64,000 nucleotides of DNA, from the NCBI GenBank assembly GCA_023101885.1, contig JALPQD010000088.1:3383501-3447500 (forward strand). The letters are read 5' to 3'. The notes under the pieces are model-generated. The model worked only from the letters and a program-made list of their open reading frames with translations. It made no database searches and was not told the origin of the DNA. Positions within the stretch are counted from its first letter, which is position 1, and every line of letters starts with the position of its first letter. This document shows, piece after piece, positions 45,359 to 55,430 of this stretch. This DNA comes from Typhlomys cinereus. Taxonomy: Eukaryota; Chordata; Mammalia; Rodentia; Platacanthomyidae. The position numbers and the translations under genes were made by a program.

Positions 45359-45955
45359 GACCATCTCTGAAGGTCTTGGAAAGCCATCCCCCCACTGCTG
45401 GGATCACCCTGAAGGAACACCCCTTGTGGCTAGGGAGCAACTGATTCCAATCCTCCACAGAGATAAGGTGGTCAGCTTCCCCCAATCCTTTGCTTATGAA
45501 AGAATATGGAGGTGAGTTCTCCATAGCAGATAAACCAAATCCATCAAAAGAAACATCTGGACCCTGAGGTGACCCGGAGGGTGGGGCACAATATCAACTG
45601 AGGTGGGCCTCAATATGAGCTAACCAGTGAGGAAAGGCCATTTTTCTGGGCTCACCTAAGTGTATAAATACCCTAGCAGCCATCTTTGGTGCCTGCCCCT
45701 CATGGAGTCCATGAGTTCTGGCTCCTTGCCCTGCATGGATTCTGTGCCTGGAGTCCATGAATTCTCCAGGGCTCTCTTGTCCCTCCTGCATTCATGGGTA
45801 TGAGTTCCATTCTTTCTCTCTTTTAATAAACTCTGCCTTAATCCTCTATGCATGTTCTGGTTTCACTCTTCGACTCGGAACACGAGAACCTGGATACATA
45901 CAGACTCCTAGACAGTGACCCCCACAACATTTGGCAAGCACGGCCAGAAGATCAA
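45359..45955 (+). mobile_element. LTR, nearly complete
   Basis: U3 from about CCATCTCTGAAGGTCTTGGA, TATA box GTGTATAAATACC at about 45659, polyadenylation signal TTTTAATAAACTCTGCC at about 45822, then ATGCATGTTCTGGTTTCACT and ACAACATTTGGCAAG. The first few bases of U3 are missing at the junction with the previous copy. Confidence 0.8.
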
Positions 45956-45959
45956 CCCC

Positions 45960-46390
45960 ATGACAAAATTGCATGTCTCAGAACTCTCTGTCACAAGCCC
46001 TTAACTTAAGACGCCTGTGAACTCAAGATGCTTGTCCAGTGAGTTTCTTTGAAAATAGGGTCTTTGGCGATGTAATCATGTAAAGATGAGGTCACACTTG
46101 CTTAGGATGGTCCTTCCTCCAGTGTGAACCTTGGCTTTACAAGAAAGAAGAGCAGATGCAAAGAGGAGATTACTGTGTGAAAAGGCAGTCTGGAAAAACA
46201 CAGACCCTGGAAGACAGCCTCGCTAAGATGGAGTCAGAGATGAAAACTAGGCTGTCTTAGGCCAGTGAATGCCTAAGGCTTCTAGAAGCTGGAATAGGTC
46301 AGGAACCACCCAGTCCTGGCAGCTGAAGAGTGGGCATAGCTCAGCCTACACTGCGATTTCAGATTTATCTTCTCAAGAGGTGCCAGAGGA
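45960..46390. other. Intergenic, nothing recognised
   Basis: May include a short internal retroviral leader on the left; no coding sequence seen. Confidence 0.35.
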
Positions 46391-46573
46391 TAATTTTTAA
46401 AAACAGTTATTTTGTGTGTGTGTGTGTGTGTGTGTGTTGCTTACTTGCCTGTGAAAGGCCCAAGGTGTGACTTTAGGAATCATCCTGAATTGCTTCTACC
46501 TCCTTTTTGCTTTGCTCTGGGATTTCCCAAGCTTTGTCTTCCAGAGCCGGAAGTGCAAGCTTCTGCCATTTCT

Positions 46574-46695
46574 TTTTTTTTTTTTTTTTTAAATTGGAAG
46601 ATTTTGCAGACAACTTGGATATCCAACAATCTTTTCTTTTTTTAAATTTTTTTATTATTATTTATTCAACTGTGCGCATATGCGTGTGTATGTGC

Positions 46696-46735
<40 letters not shown>

Positions 46736-46951
46736 GTGTCTGTGTATGTGTAGAACCACGGACGAATTCGGGAACCACCATGGACGCCTCCACCTCCTTC
46801 TGCACCGGGATTCACAGGCTCCGCCCTACCAGGACCAGAAGCGCAGGCCGCCCCGCTTCCGCCTGGCGTCTATACGTGGGGTCTGGGATCCGAACTCAGG
46901 ACCTTCCGCCTGCAAGGCGGAGGCTTAACCCCTGAGCCACCTCTCCAGCCC
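46574..46951 (-). repeat. Second-subfamily DIP-like SINE, first insertion
   Basis: Includes a T run, about 50 bases of unmatched sequence (AAATTGGAAGATTTTGCAGA), then the TG tail and second-subfamily body ending CTGAGCCACCTCTCCAGCCC. The 16-bp AGCTTCTGCCATTTCT flanks it at 46558-46573 and 46952-46967. Confidence 0.88.
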
Positions 46952-47033
46952 AGCTTCTGCCATTTCTACCTGGCATTATTAGGTGAGATTCGGGATCTAA
47001 ACTCAAGTCCCTCTGCTTGTGAAAAAGAGTCTT

Positions 47034-47334
47034 GGGGCTGGAGAGGTGGCTCAGGGGTTAAGCCTCTGCCTTGCAGGCGGAAGGTCCTGAGTTCAGATCC
47101 TAGACCCCATGTATAGACGCCAGGAGGAAGTGGGGATGGCCTGCATTTCTGGTCCTGGTAGGGGGGAGCCTGTAAACCCCAGGGCAGAATAAACAAGGTG
47201 GAGGCATCCATGGTGATTCCCAAATTCATCCGTGGTTCTACACACACACACACACACACACACGCACGCACGCACGCACGCACGCGCGCGCGCGCACAAT
47301 TGAATAAATAAAAATAAAAAAATTAAAAGAAAAA
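47034..47334 (+). repeat. Second-subfamily DIP-like SINE, second insertion
   Basis: Starts GGGGCTGGAGAGGTGGCTCA and contains TGCAGGCGGAAGGTCCTGAG and GACCCCATGTATAGACGCCA. It ends in (CA)n(CGCA)n(CG)n at 47241-47297, AATTGAATAAATAAAAATAA and an A-rich tail. Flanked by the 13-bp duplication GAAAAAGAGTCTT at 47021-47033 and 47335-47347. Confidence 0.93.
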
Positions 47335-47499
47335 GAAAAAGAGTCTTAACCCCTGAGCCATCTCTCCAGTCCTAGGGTTTTTTTTTTTTTTTTCTTCTTG
47401 TTTTAAGCCAGCAGTTTGTGATACTTTGCTGAGCAGCTATTTAAGGCTCTGCTGTTTCTCTGAGGCCTCCTGAGTAGCTATCAGAACCTGGCCTTAAGA

Positions 47500-47640
47500 T
47501 GGGCAGTGGTCAGAGTTTGTAATCTCAGTACCTGAGTGGGGTTGGAAGGAAGAGAATTTGAAGTGGAAGGGGTATGTGAGCCCAAGAGTTTAAGGATAAC
47601 CTGGGCAACACTGTGTCAAATAAATAAACAATAACTAAGT
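47500..47640 (+). repeat. B1-like SINE, diverged
   Basis: GATGGGCAGTGGTCAGAGTT, TGTAATCTCAGTACCTGAG, AGGATAACCTGGGCAACACT, GTGTCAAATAAA. Confidence 0.65.
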
Positions 47641-48490
47641 ACAGCAACAAACTGAAGAAGATAGTTGTGTAAAAGGTATCACTGTTGATACAGTAACCAG
47701 ATGGGGAGAAAAGGAAAAGATGGAAACAAAGACTTCTATTATTTTCCTAGTCAGTCTTTGCTGGAAGAACAGGGTCTCCTGATAGGAAAACTTCAACTTT
47801 ATGACAAAGAACTAACCTAACATCCCTGGGTTCAACATGAGTGTCAGACTCTCCAAGCAGTTCTGGAGTGGAGATCTCAGAGGTGGAAGAATTGGCAAGG
47901 TTACCTTCAGAGGCTCGGCAGAGGGAGTCTCAAATCTATCCGACACACTTCTCTCATGTGCCATTATCCCTACACTCTGGGTTCTTGTCATGTGTATTTT
48001 CAAATAAGAGAGAGGCAGAGAGAGGGAAAATCACCGGTAGAGCACAGCTGTGAGAGTCTCTGCGGTTCTGATTGGCAAGGCTTCTGCTACGAGGGGCTGC
48101 TGTGCTGGCTCTGGCATCCCAGTCTTTCAATGGTTGGGGGTCCGAGTGAGGTTGGGAATGAAGGAGAAGCAAGACAGAACATTTCCAGGGTGCTGAAATC
48201 AGCGTTAATCTTAGACATTTTAGCCACAGCTTCTGCCTTCTTGCAATGTAATTACCATCTGTGGGTTTTAGCGGGGCGAGGGGGGGGGGGAAGGACCTGA
48301 GGAAGTGTTTCAGCACTGATGATACTTGTCTCCCTGTGGAGGCCTGTCTACCTACAGGTGACACTCTTATCTTGCCTCATGACCTTGTTCTGCTATGCTC
48401 CCTTTGCTCATTGGAAGCATAGGTTCTGCTTTATTCTATCTCTGTACTGTAGATCTTAAAGCTGAGTCATTAAGTATGTAGGTCTCAGTT
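47641..48490. other. Intergenic, nothing recognised
   Basis: Overlapping frames of 114-136 codons on both strands at 47954-48364 without recognisable domains; G run at about 48281. Confidence 0.4.
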
Positions 48491-48491
48491 C

Positions 48492-48783
48492 AGTTTGTGT
48501 GTGTGTTTGTACGTACATGAGAACATTTGAGTGTGTGTGTGTGCGCGCGCGCGCACATGCATGCGTGCCTGTGGAGGCCCAGGAGTGACTTTGGGAATCA
48601 TTCTGGATTGCTCTACTTCCTTAGTGCTTTGCTCTGGTGTTTTCCCAGGTTCTGCCTTCAGGGCCGGAAGTACAAGCCACTGACATATCCCCATGACAAT
48701 TTTATGTGGGATCTGAAGATCTGAACTCAGGTCCTTTTATTTGGGAGTCAAAGGTTTTAACCTTTGAGCCATCTCCTGAGCCT
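48492..48783 (-). repeat. DIP-like SINE with TG/CG tail, antisense
   Basis: GTGTGCGCGCGCGCGCACAT, CCTGTGGAGGCCCAGGAGTG, TCAGGGCCGGAAGTACAAGC, TTAACCTTTGAGCCATCTCC. Confidence 0.83.
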
Positions 48784-49755
48784 TTCCTTGAGTTTTAAGA
48801 CCAGTGACTCACTGGTGTGAAACACGTCCTATGTTACCCGTACTGTCAGTGATCCAGGTGGTATTTTGCTATTTATCTACCTTGTTTCTAAATATCTTTT
48901 CATTTGTTCAGAGTTTGCATAGGGAAGGACATGTGTTATTCATTGTGATCCTTAGAGGCCTCATTCGAAAGAAAAGAAGATGGCAGAAACTTTGCTTAGT
49001 CTTCTGTGATTCCACACACCAGGCTCAGGGTTCTCTCTAGCAAAGCGATGTCACTGGATTGAGGGCAGAGGTGGCTGCAACACTGGGCGTTAACTCTGAG
49101 TGTGGTAGAGCCTTGAAGGCTCTTGGGAATAATCTCTGGTTGAAAAGAGAAGAGCTCCCCCTAGTTCCAGGCTGAGTCCTGGGCCAGGAGCTGCTGCGAC
49201 AATGAGGGTCCATTTGGGCTGACTGTTGAAGTACACAAGGTCTTTGATCTCAGAGCTGCAGAGTGGGTGGGGAGAAGAAGGAAATACACAAAGAAGGCAT
49301 TTATCAGTTCTTGCTCATTAACTGAATCTGTGGGCTGCAGGGATGATGTTCAGGCTCCAGGTTTGGGTGGGAGGGCTGGTAATGTCACAATGCACACTGC
49401 TGACTAACATGCAGAAGAGAGAGGGGGCTTAAGAAAGCCTGAAGAGAAGAGGCCAATGAAAGTGAAGACAAGATGGGAAAGTCCCTGAGAATTTCTGAAA
49501 ACCCTTTCCCTGTTCCATGGTTGTAAGAATACTGCGTACCCAAATTCTGTCCTTTATCATATGACTATGTCCTGGGGCTTAGGAGCACTAGCCACACTGG
49601 GTTATAGCTTGCTTTCCTGCATTCCTCACATATTAAGGGCAGTGCAGCATCTTGGAGACTTTCATCCACATGTCCTCTTAGTAAATAAATGGGTAAAGAG
49701 ACTAAGAGTTTGCAAATCATCATGGTAGTCCAGTACTTCTTCCTTCTTTCCTTCT
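48784..49755. other. Intergenic, nothing recognised
   Basis: Repeat-poor; no gene seen. Confidence 0.4.
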
Positions 49756-49756
49756 G

Positions 49757-50322
49757 AGGCAGGATTAGAGCAGCCATGCTGGGATAGGTCTCTCAAGGTC
49801 TTGAAGGTCTTTGGAATTTCTGAAGGTCATCCCCTAATAATAGAATCACCCTGAAGAAACACTCCTGCAGGAACTGACTCCTCCCAGAGATAAGATGGCC
49901 AACTTCCCTATGAAAAGATTATGAGATGAGCTCTCCATATCAAACAATTTGACTTTTAGCCTACCTGGGACCAAGAGCAACTGAGTTAGACCCCAATGGG
50001 AAAAAGCTGGTTTCCCCAGGCTTGTCTAGGTGTATAAATACACCTGGCCCTGGCAGCCATCTTTGGTGCCCTAGCCCCTCATGGCACTCCAGTGCCATGA
50101 GTCTTTTTTACTCCTCGCTCCTCATGGATTCCATGCCTAGGCACCATGAGTTCTCCAGGGCATCCTAGCCCCTCATGGCACTCCACGTCTGGAGTCCATG
50201 AGTTCCAACTTTTCTCTCCTTTAATAAATTCTACCTTAATCCTCTGCATGTGTTTTGGTTTCAATCTTCGACTCCGAAATACAAGGACCCTACAATATTG
50301 GGACGGTCGAGACCGTTTCCCT
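49757..50322 (+). mobile_element. Solo LTR
   Basis: U3 start TGAGGCAGGATTAGAGCAGC; TATA box GTGTATAAATACACCTGG at about 50032; GCAGCCATCTTTGGTGCCCT; polyadenylation signal CTTTAATAAATTCTACC at about 50219; TTTTGGTTTCAATCTTCGAC near the end. It runs directly into a TTCC microsatellite. Confidence 0.83.
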
Positions 50323-50330
50323 GTAGCCTT

Positions 50331-50500
50331 TCCTTCCTTCCTTCCTTCCTTCCTTCCTTCCTTCCTTCCTTCCTTCCTTCCTTCCTCCTTCCTTCCTTCC
50401 TTCCTTCCTTCCTTCCTTCCTTCCTTCCTTCCTCCCTCCCTCCCTCCCTTCCTTCCTTTTCCTCCCTTCTTCCTTTTCCTCCCTCCCTCCTTCCTTCCCT
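50331..50500. repeat. (TTCC)n polypyrimidine microsatellite
   Basis: About 30 TTCC units with a CTCC interruption, ending in mixed C/T sequence. Confidence 0.95.
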
Positions 50501-50501
50501 C

Positions 50502-50612
50502 CAACTGAGTTGGACCCCAATGGGAAAAAGCTAGTTTCCCCGGGCTTGTCTAGGTGTATAAATACACCTGGCCCTGGCAGCCATCTTTGGTGCCCTAGCC
50601 CCTCATGGCACT
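50502..50612 (+). mobile_element. Duplicated LTR fragment inside the microsatellite
   Basis: AACTGAGTTGGACCCCAATG through CCCCTCATGGCACT repeats 49979-50089 of the neighbouring LTR with about three differences in 110 bases. It includes the TATA box and initiation region and is bounded on both sides by C/T microsatellite. Confidence 0.9.
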
Positions 50613-50665
50613 TCCTCCCTCCCTCCCTCCCTCCCTCCCTCCCTCCCTTCCTTCCTTCCTTCCAA
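50613..50665. repeat. (TCCC)n microsatellite
   Basis: About ten TCCC units, then TTCC units. Confidence 0.93.
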
Positions 50666-51235
50666 ACAAGCAAGTATGAAAGCACATAAACAAGCAAGCA
50701 AACAAGAAGCAAAGAAGCAAACAAAGAATTACTAACCAGCCCTGGGCAGGAACATTAACCTCTCTGGGATTGGGCCTGACTATCGAGTCCCTTAAGCATG
50801 GAGCTGTCAGAACCCTGACATGGGATAAGTGGTTAAAAACGAGCTTGAGGGAAATGAGAGAGGAACAGGAAGAAGCATTAGGCAATTGGTCATAATGACT
50901 GTAGCTAGGATATTAGCTCTGGAACACAGTGGTCATTAGAGTAGAGGAGATCTTTGCTGTCAGAGAGCTGCAGAGTGGAAAGATGAAGGAAGTATGCAGG
51001 GATGGATTAAGCAGTTCTTGCTCACTAATTGCATCTTTGAGGGCTGAAGTCATCAGAGATGACTTTCAGGCTCTGGGTGTTAGTAGAAGGGGACAATGTC
51101 ATCCATTCTAGTAGGAAATGATTTAAGGAAGGTTGTGGTGAACTTCATTTGAAATAGGGTAGATTTGGGAGGCTCAAGTACACTGGTCCAGGAGATAAGT
51201 TGGCATACTTTTTTTGAAGCATAGGTGATGTTTCT
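50666..51235. other. Intergenic, nothing recognised
   Basis: (AAGC/AAAC)-rich start, then unremarkable sequence. Confidence 0.4.
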
Positions 51236-51238
51236 TAT

Positions 51239-51851
51239 AGTAAGGCAGGATTAGAGCAGCCATGCTGGGATGGGTCTCTCAAGGTCTTTGATTTCTGAAG
51301 GTCATCCCCCACTGCTGGAATCTCCCTGAAGGAACACTCCTGCTGAGGAACTGACTCCAATCCTCCCAGAGATAAGATGGCCAACTCCCTTATGAAAGGA
51401 TTATGGAGATGAACTCTTCACATCCAACAAACAACTTGATCTCTAAGCCCACCTGGGCCCAGGAGTAACTGGGTTTGGCCCCAATGGGAAGTAATCAATG
51501 AGAAAAAACCAGTTTCCTGGGCTTGCCTAGGTGTACAAATATGCCTGACATGTACAAATGTGGCAGCCATTTTAGGCGCCCTGGCTCCTCGTGATATTTG
51601 TGCCACAAATTCTTCCTAGCTCCTTGCCTATCATAGATTCCATGAATTCTTTGGCACCTGGCCCTCATGGCACTCCACATCTGGAGTTCATGAGTTCCAA
51701 TAAACTCTACCTTAATCTTCTATACATGTTCTGGTTTCAATCTTCGACTCTGGAACACAAGAACCTTGCAACATCGGGACAGCTGTTCCTGTCACATTTG
51801 ACCCCTGAACAGGGAACTGGTAACATTTGGCAAGAATATTCCCGCATCATT
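51239..51851 (+). mobile_element. LTR with flanking leader
   Basis: TAAGGCAGGATTAGAGCAGC start, GCTTGCCTAGGTGTACAAAT where the others have the TATA box (TATA changed to TACA), GCAGCCATTTTAGGCGCCCT, polyadenylation signal CCAATAAACTCTACC at about 51700, TTCTGGTTTCAATCTTCGAC. Confidence 0.8.
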
Positions 51852-51869
51852 TGGCGACCCAGATGGGAC
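51852..51869 (+). other. Possible primer-binding-site-like sequence
   Basis: TGGCGACCCAGATGGGAC follows the LTR, begins with the TGG typical of retroviral primer sites, and has a diverged counterpart beside the 28.9-kb LTR. The matching tRNA is not identified, and the LTR edge is uncertain. Confidence 0.35.
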
Positions 51870-51899
51870 ATTTGAACAGAGGAAAGACTGTTCCTGCAA

Positions 51900-52320
51900 C
51901 ACTAGGAGGTTTGGGGATTGTTGGCATGTATTCTGTCATCAAGAATCTGTTCACTAGGTACCTGTGGTGTCCAGGAGCTGAATAAGAGACATGCATACGA
52001 TGACAAGGAGAAAATGGATGCTTAGCCTGCTCGGTGGGGTTTAGAACTTAAAGGGGGAGACAAACATAAGCAAATAATCATGCAAATTTCTGTAAAATTG
52101 TAAATGGGACTCTAAGTTACAAGTACCCAATGTTATGAGCCTCCAAGTGGGGGCACTGTCTTGGGGAGAAGGTCAAAGAGGCTTCTCCTAGAAAGATTTC
52201 TGTACAGTCTGCAAGTCTGAAGGATGCTGGAGAGGAAAGGAGAGCTGAGCACAGGCCAAAGGAGGCAGAGAGAGGGGATGTGTTTTGTAAAATTATTGCA
52301 TGCTTATTGTGGGTCATAGG
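51900..52320. other. Intergenic, nothing recognised
   Basis: No gene or repeat signature seen. Confidence 0.4.
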
Positions 52321-52324
52321 TGGT

Positions 52325-52525
52325 TATAGATACCTTTGATTTTTGTTTAATTCTCTCAGTAATCTTATGGAAGGGATTATTGGTATCTCCATCTTACATA
52401 GGAAGCTTTTAAGAGAAAAGGACCTAAGTAGGTTGCAGAAAGAAACAGTAAGTAGCAGAGCTAGGATTTGAATCTAGGCAATAGAAATTTACACCCTACA
52501 CTATAATTCAGTACCCTAGACCATA
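52325..52525 (-). repeat. MIR-family element, antisense
   Basis: TATCTCCATCTTACATAGGA, then AGTAAGTAGCAGAGCTAGGA and TTTGAATCTAGGCAATAG: complement of a MIR. Confidence 0.72.
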
Positions 52526-52611
52526 CTAAGGAATTTTCTTTTCTTTTCTTTTTTTTTAATGGAGTAACATTGGAGAAAACTGATCAATGAAAAATAAAAT
52601 ATATAAGACAC

Positions 52612-52858
52612 AGGCTGGGGGGAGGATTCAGGTGTTAAAGCCTTTGCCTTCCAAGCAAAAGGACCTGAGTTCAGGTCCCCAGATCCCTTGTAAAAAATGC
52701 TGGGTGGAAATGGATATGGCGGTGGTCTACAATTTTGGTCCTGCAAGATGGAACCTGGGAAACCCCAGAGCAAAACATGAAGGAGGCAGAGCAATCCAGG
52801 ATGATTCCCAAAGTCACCCTTGGGCCTCCACAAGCACACATACTTAAGTGCTTCATGT

Positions 52859-52913
<55 letters not shown>

Positions 52914-52918
52914 GTCAC
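52612..52918 (+). repeat. DIP-like SINE with AC tail
   Basis: AGGCTGGGGGGAGGATTCAG head, AAGCAAAAGGACCTGAGTTC, GATGGAACCTGGGAAACCCC, GGGCCTCCACAAGCACACAT, AC run at about 52862-52910. Confidence 0.87.
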
Positions 52919-52919
52919 T

Positions 52920-53780
52920 CTGAGAGTAACTGGAAAAATGAGAGTCAATGGAAGGGGGAGGTGGATTGAGAGGACATTAAAAGCATTCAGGAGACATTTA
53001 TAGCTTTCATCAGAGTGAGGGTGGTGGAGACGGCGAATAGGTTTAGATGTCACGATTTGGTAATGGGCTGAAGATACCAGAATGAGCAGAGGTATCAGGA
53101 CCGACCCTTAAGTCTCTTTTCCAAAGAGAACTGGAGTTGAAGCTAACAGAGTTCAAGGTTGTGGCAGGAAGAGTAAACGGTTAAACACAAAGCCTCCAAG
53201 GATAGAACCCTAAGGAAAACTCATTTCACGTTTTCTGGATGCTGCTTTTGAGCTGTTTCTTTCCCCACTCACTGGATTCTGGGCCTGGTGATCAATTCTG
53301 AGAAGCACCAAGCATGACTTGTGAGGGAGAGAAGATACTGGCTTTAGCAATAAGGTTCTGCCCCTCCCCACACTTAGCTGTGATCAGAACCTGTCCACCC
53401 ATGGCTATTGTAGTTAGAGACCTCTCAGAGGGGGGTGTTTCTAGTTCTTTTTCATTGATTACTTCTGACCTTCATTCTCAAGAACATATCTTACTCATCC
53501 CACTGTAAGGAAGCATGTGAGTCCTTATTCCTGGGAGGACTCCTTTTGGAAGGAATCTCTTGCATTTTTCGTCCTGATCTCTAGAGTCAGGGAATTCATA
53601 ATTTCTTCAGCAGGAAGCAAGCCTTAGGGCTTCAGGCTGCTTCTAAGGAATACTGGAGAGATTTTGGTGTCTGGGAACCACTGAGGAACAGATAGCTTTT
53701 ACCAACTTCCTGACAGACTCTCTTTATCCATAGTGTTCATCCCCGGAAGCTTCTATTTTCAGTTCATTTTTGTGTGCATG
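52920..53780. other. Intergenic, nothing recognised
   Basis: Repeat-poor; no gene recognised. Confidence 0.4.
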
Positions 53781-53782
53781 TG

Positions 53783-54219
53783 TTGCAGTTCACCTGCATA
53801 GTTGCTGATAAATGGCTATCAAATGGTTTAAGGGAAGAAGGGTTTTTTTTTTCTTTTTTTTTTTCTTACTGATAGTCCGGTTACAGTTTGCAGTTCAGTT
53901 TGACAGGAGAACAAACACCAACACAAGGGCCGAGGGAACTGGCCACACTATCTCTACATAATGGCTGAAAAAGGGCTGATCCTTACTTGCCAGACGAGCA
54001 TGTCTGGGCAAGTGTACACAGGATGCCAACTCTCTCAACCAGCTGTTGGTATTTTATTCCAGGGCCTAGTCCCACCCACAATGAGCTGGGCCTTCCCCAT
54101 CAGCTAAACAATCTCCTAGAGGTTTGCTCTGGGCTTAATTCAACCATTAATTCTCTACGAATGTGTCCAGAGCCCAAACCCTCAACTGTCAAGTTGACAC
54201 CTGTGCCTAACTGTCACAG
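53783..54219 (-). mobile_element. hAT-like element, family A copy 5
   Basis: GTTGCAGTTCACCTGCATAG, GATAGTCCGGTTACAGTTTG, CAGACGAGCATGTCTGGGCA, TGTCAAGTTGACACCTGTGC, ending near CTAACTGTCA. The flanks GTGCATGT and CAGCATGT share six of eight bases. Confidence 0.7.
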
Positions 54220-54221
54220 CA

Positions 54222-54480
54222 TGTGTATGCATGTTTGTGCGCGTGCATAAGAGGGCACTTCAGTGTATGTACCTGTGGAGTCCCAAGGGTCACTTTGGGA
54301 TAAATCATCTTAGATGGCTTTAACTCCTTTTTGCTTTGCTCTGGGGTTTCCCACTAGGAGCCTCTCCACAGAGCTGGAATTACAGGCTGCAACCATTTCT
54401 GCCTTGCATTTTTATTTGGAATCTGGGGATCTGAACTCAAGATCCTTTGACTTGTGAGGTAAAGGTTGTAACTTCACAGC
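54222..54480 (-). repeat. DIP-like SINE, antisense
   Basis: CCTGTGGAGTCCCAAGGGTC, TCTGGGGTTTCCCACTAGGA, TCTGAACTCAAGATCCTTTG; head end diverged. Confidence 0.78.
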
Positions 54481-54702
54481 TTCCTGATTTCAGTTTACTG
54501 AGCTCTAATGACTCCAGGCAAGATGTAAATAGTGATACATCTCCTTATCCCCATGTCCCTCCAGGAAAGGGAGTGGAAATGCTAATCACACAAATAATAA
54601 ACAGTTGTGGACTTTCAAGGTCTATGTGTGACCCTCCACCCCATTGTCTTTCCTTTGATCCTCACAATATTCCTGAGGAAGAAGCTTGGTGCTTTTAAAA
54701 AA

Positions 54703-54950
54703 AGAATGGAGATGATGGCTCAGGAATTAAGACTCTCACAAGCAAAAGGTCCTTTGTTTGGATCCCAGTCTCAAGGCAGAAATGGTGTAGGCCTGCTTTT
54801 CAGCCCTGGTGGGCGAAGCCTAGGAATCCCAGAGAGAAGCAGGAAGGAGATAAAAGTAATCCAAGATGATTCCTGAAGTCGTCCTTGGCCCTCCACAGGG
54901 ACAAGAGTGCCCTCTGATACACATAAATAAATAAATCAATAATAAATAGA
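54703..54950 (+). repeat. DIP-like SINE
   Basis: GGAGATGATGGCTCAGGAAT, CACAAGCAAAAGGTCCTTTG, AGAGAGAAGCAGGAAGGAGA, GCCCTCCACAGGGACAAGAG, then AAATA repeats. Confidence 0.83.
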
Positions 54951-55359
54951 TAAATAAATAGAATATATGTATCTATCTACCTAACTACATATATATCATG
55001 GAAATATATTTATATTTATGGTCATCCCTCCATATTTCTAGAGGATTGTTTCCAGGATGCATTAATGATACTAAGACCCACAGATGCTCAAGCCCTTTAA
55101 GGAAAATAGCATTGTATTTACATATAACCTATATTTATCCTTTAATATACTTTAAATCATCCCTAGATTACTTACACTACCTAATATAATGTAATCGTTA
55201 ACACAAACAGTTGTTATACCAAATTGTTTAGGGGTTATGACAGGAAAAAAAGTATGTGTATTGTTCAGTTTAGATACATACAATTTTTTCCCTAATATTT
55301 TGGCTGTAGGTTGCTTGAATTCATGGACATGGAATTCACAGATATGAGTGTCAATTACA

Positions 55360-55396
<37 letters not shown>

Positions 55397-55430
55397 ACTT
55401 GCTTACTTAACAGTATTGAAAATGCTTTTT
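54951..55430. other. AT-rich intergenic with AC microsatellite
   Basis: TATATA-rich segments near 54960-55015; AC run at about 55364-55395. Nothing else. Confidence 0.5.

Larger units (their letters stand above)
46395..47375 (-). repeat. DIP-like SINE split by two younger SINEs
   Basis: TG-tailed start (46414-46437), CTCTGGGATTTCCCAAGCTT, then a gap to 46952 (CTACCTGGCATTATTAGG), a second gap from 47034 to 47334, and the end AACCCCTGAGCCATCTCTCC at about 47349. The three pieces join into one antisense element. Confidence 0.85.

Noticed and set aside
46395..47375. Palindrome or hairpin element at 46.4-47.4 kb
   Set aside because: The inverted similarity comes from two SINEs of the same subfamily inserted in opposite orientations, each with its own target duplication.
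28107..50665. CRISPR-like regularly spaced repeats
   Set aside because: Repeats here are microsatellites, minisatellites or dispersed elements with no spacer structure, and the genome is mammalian.
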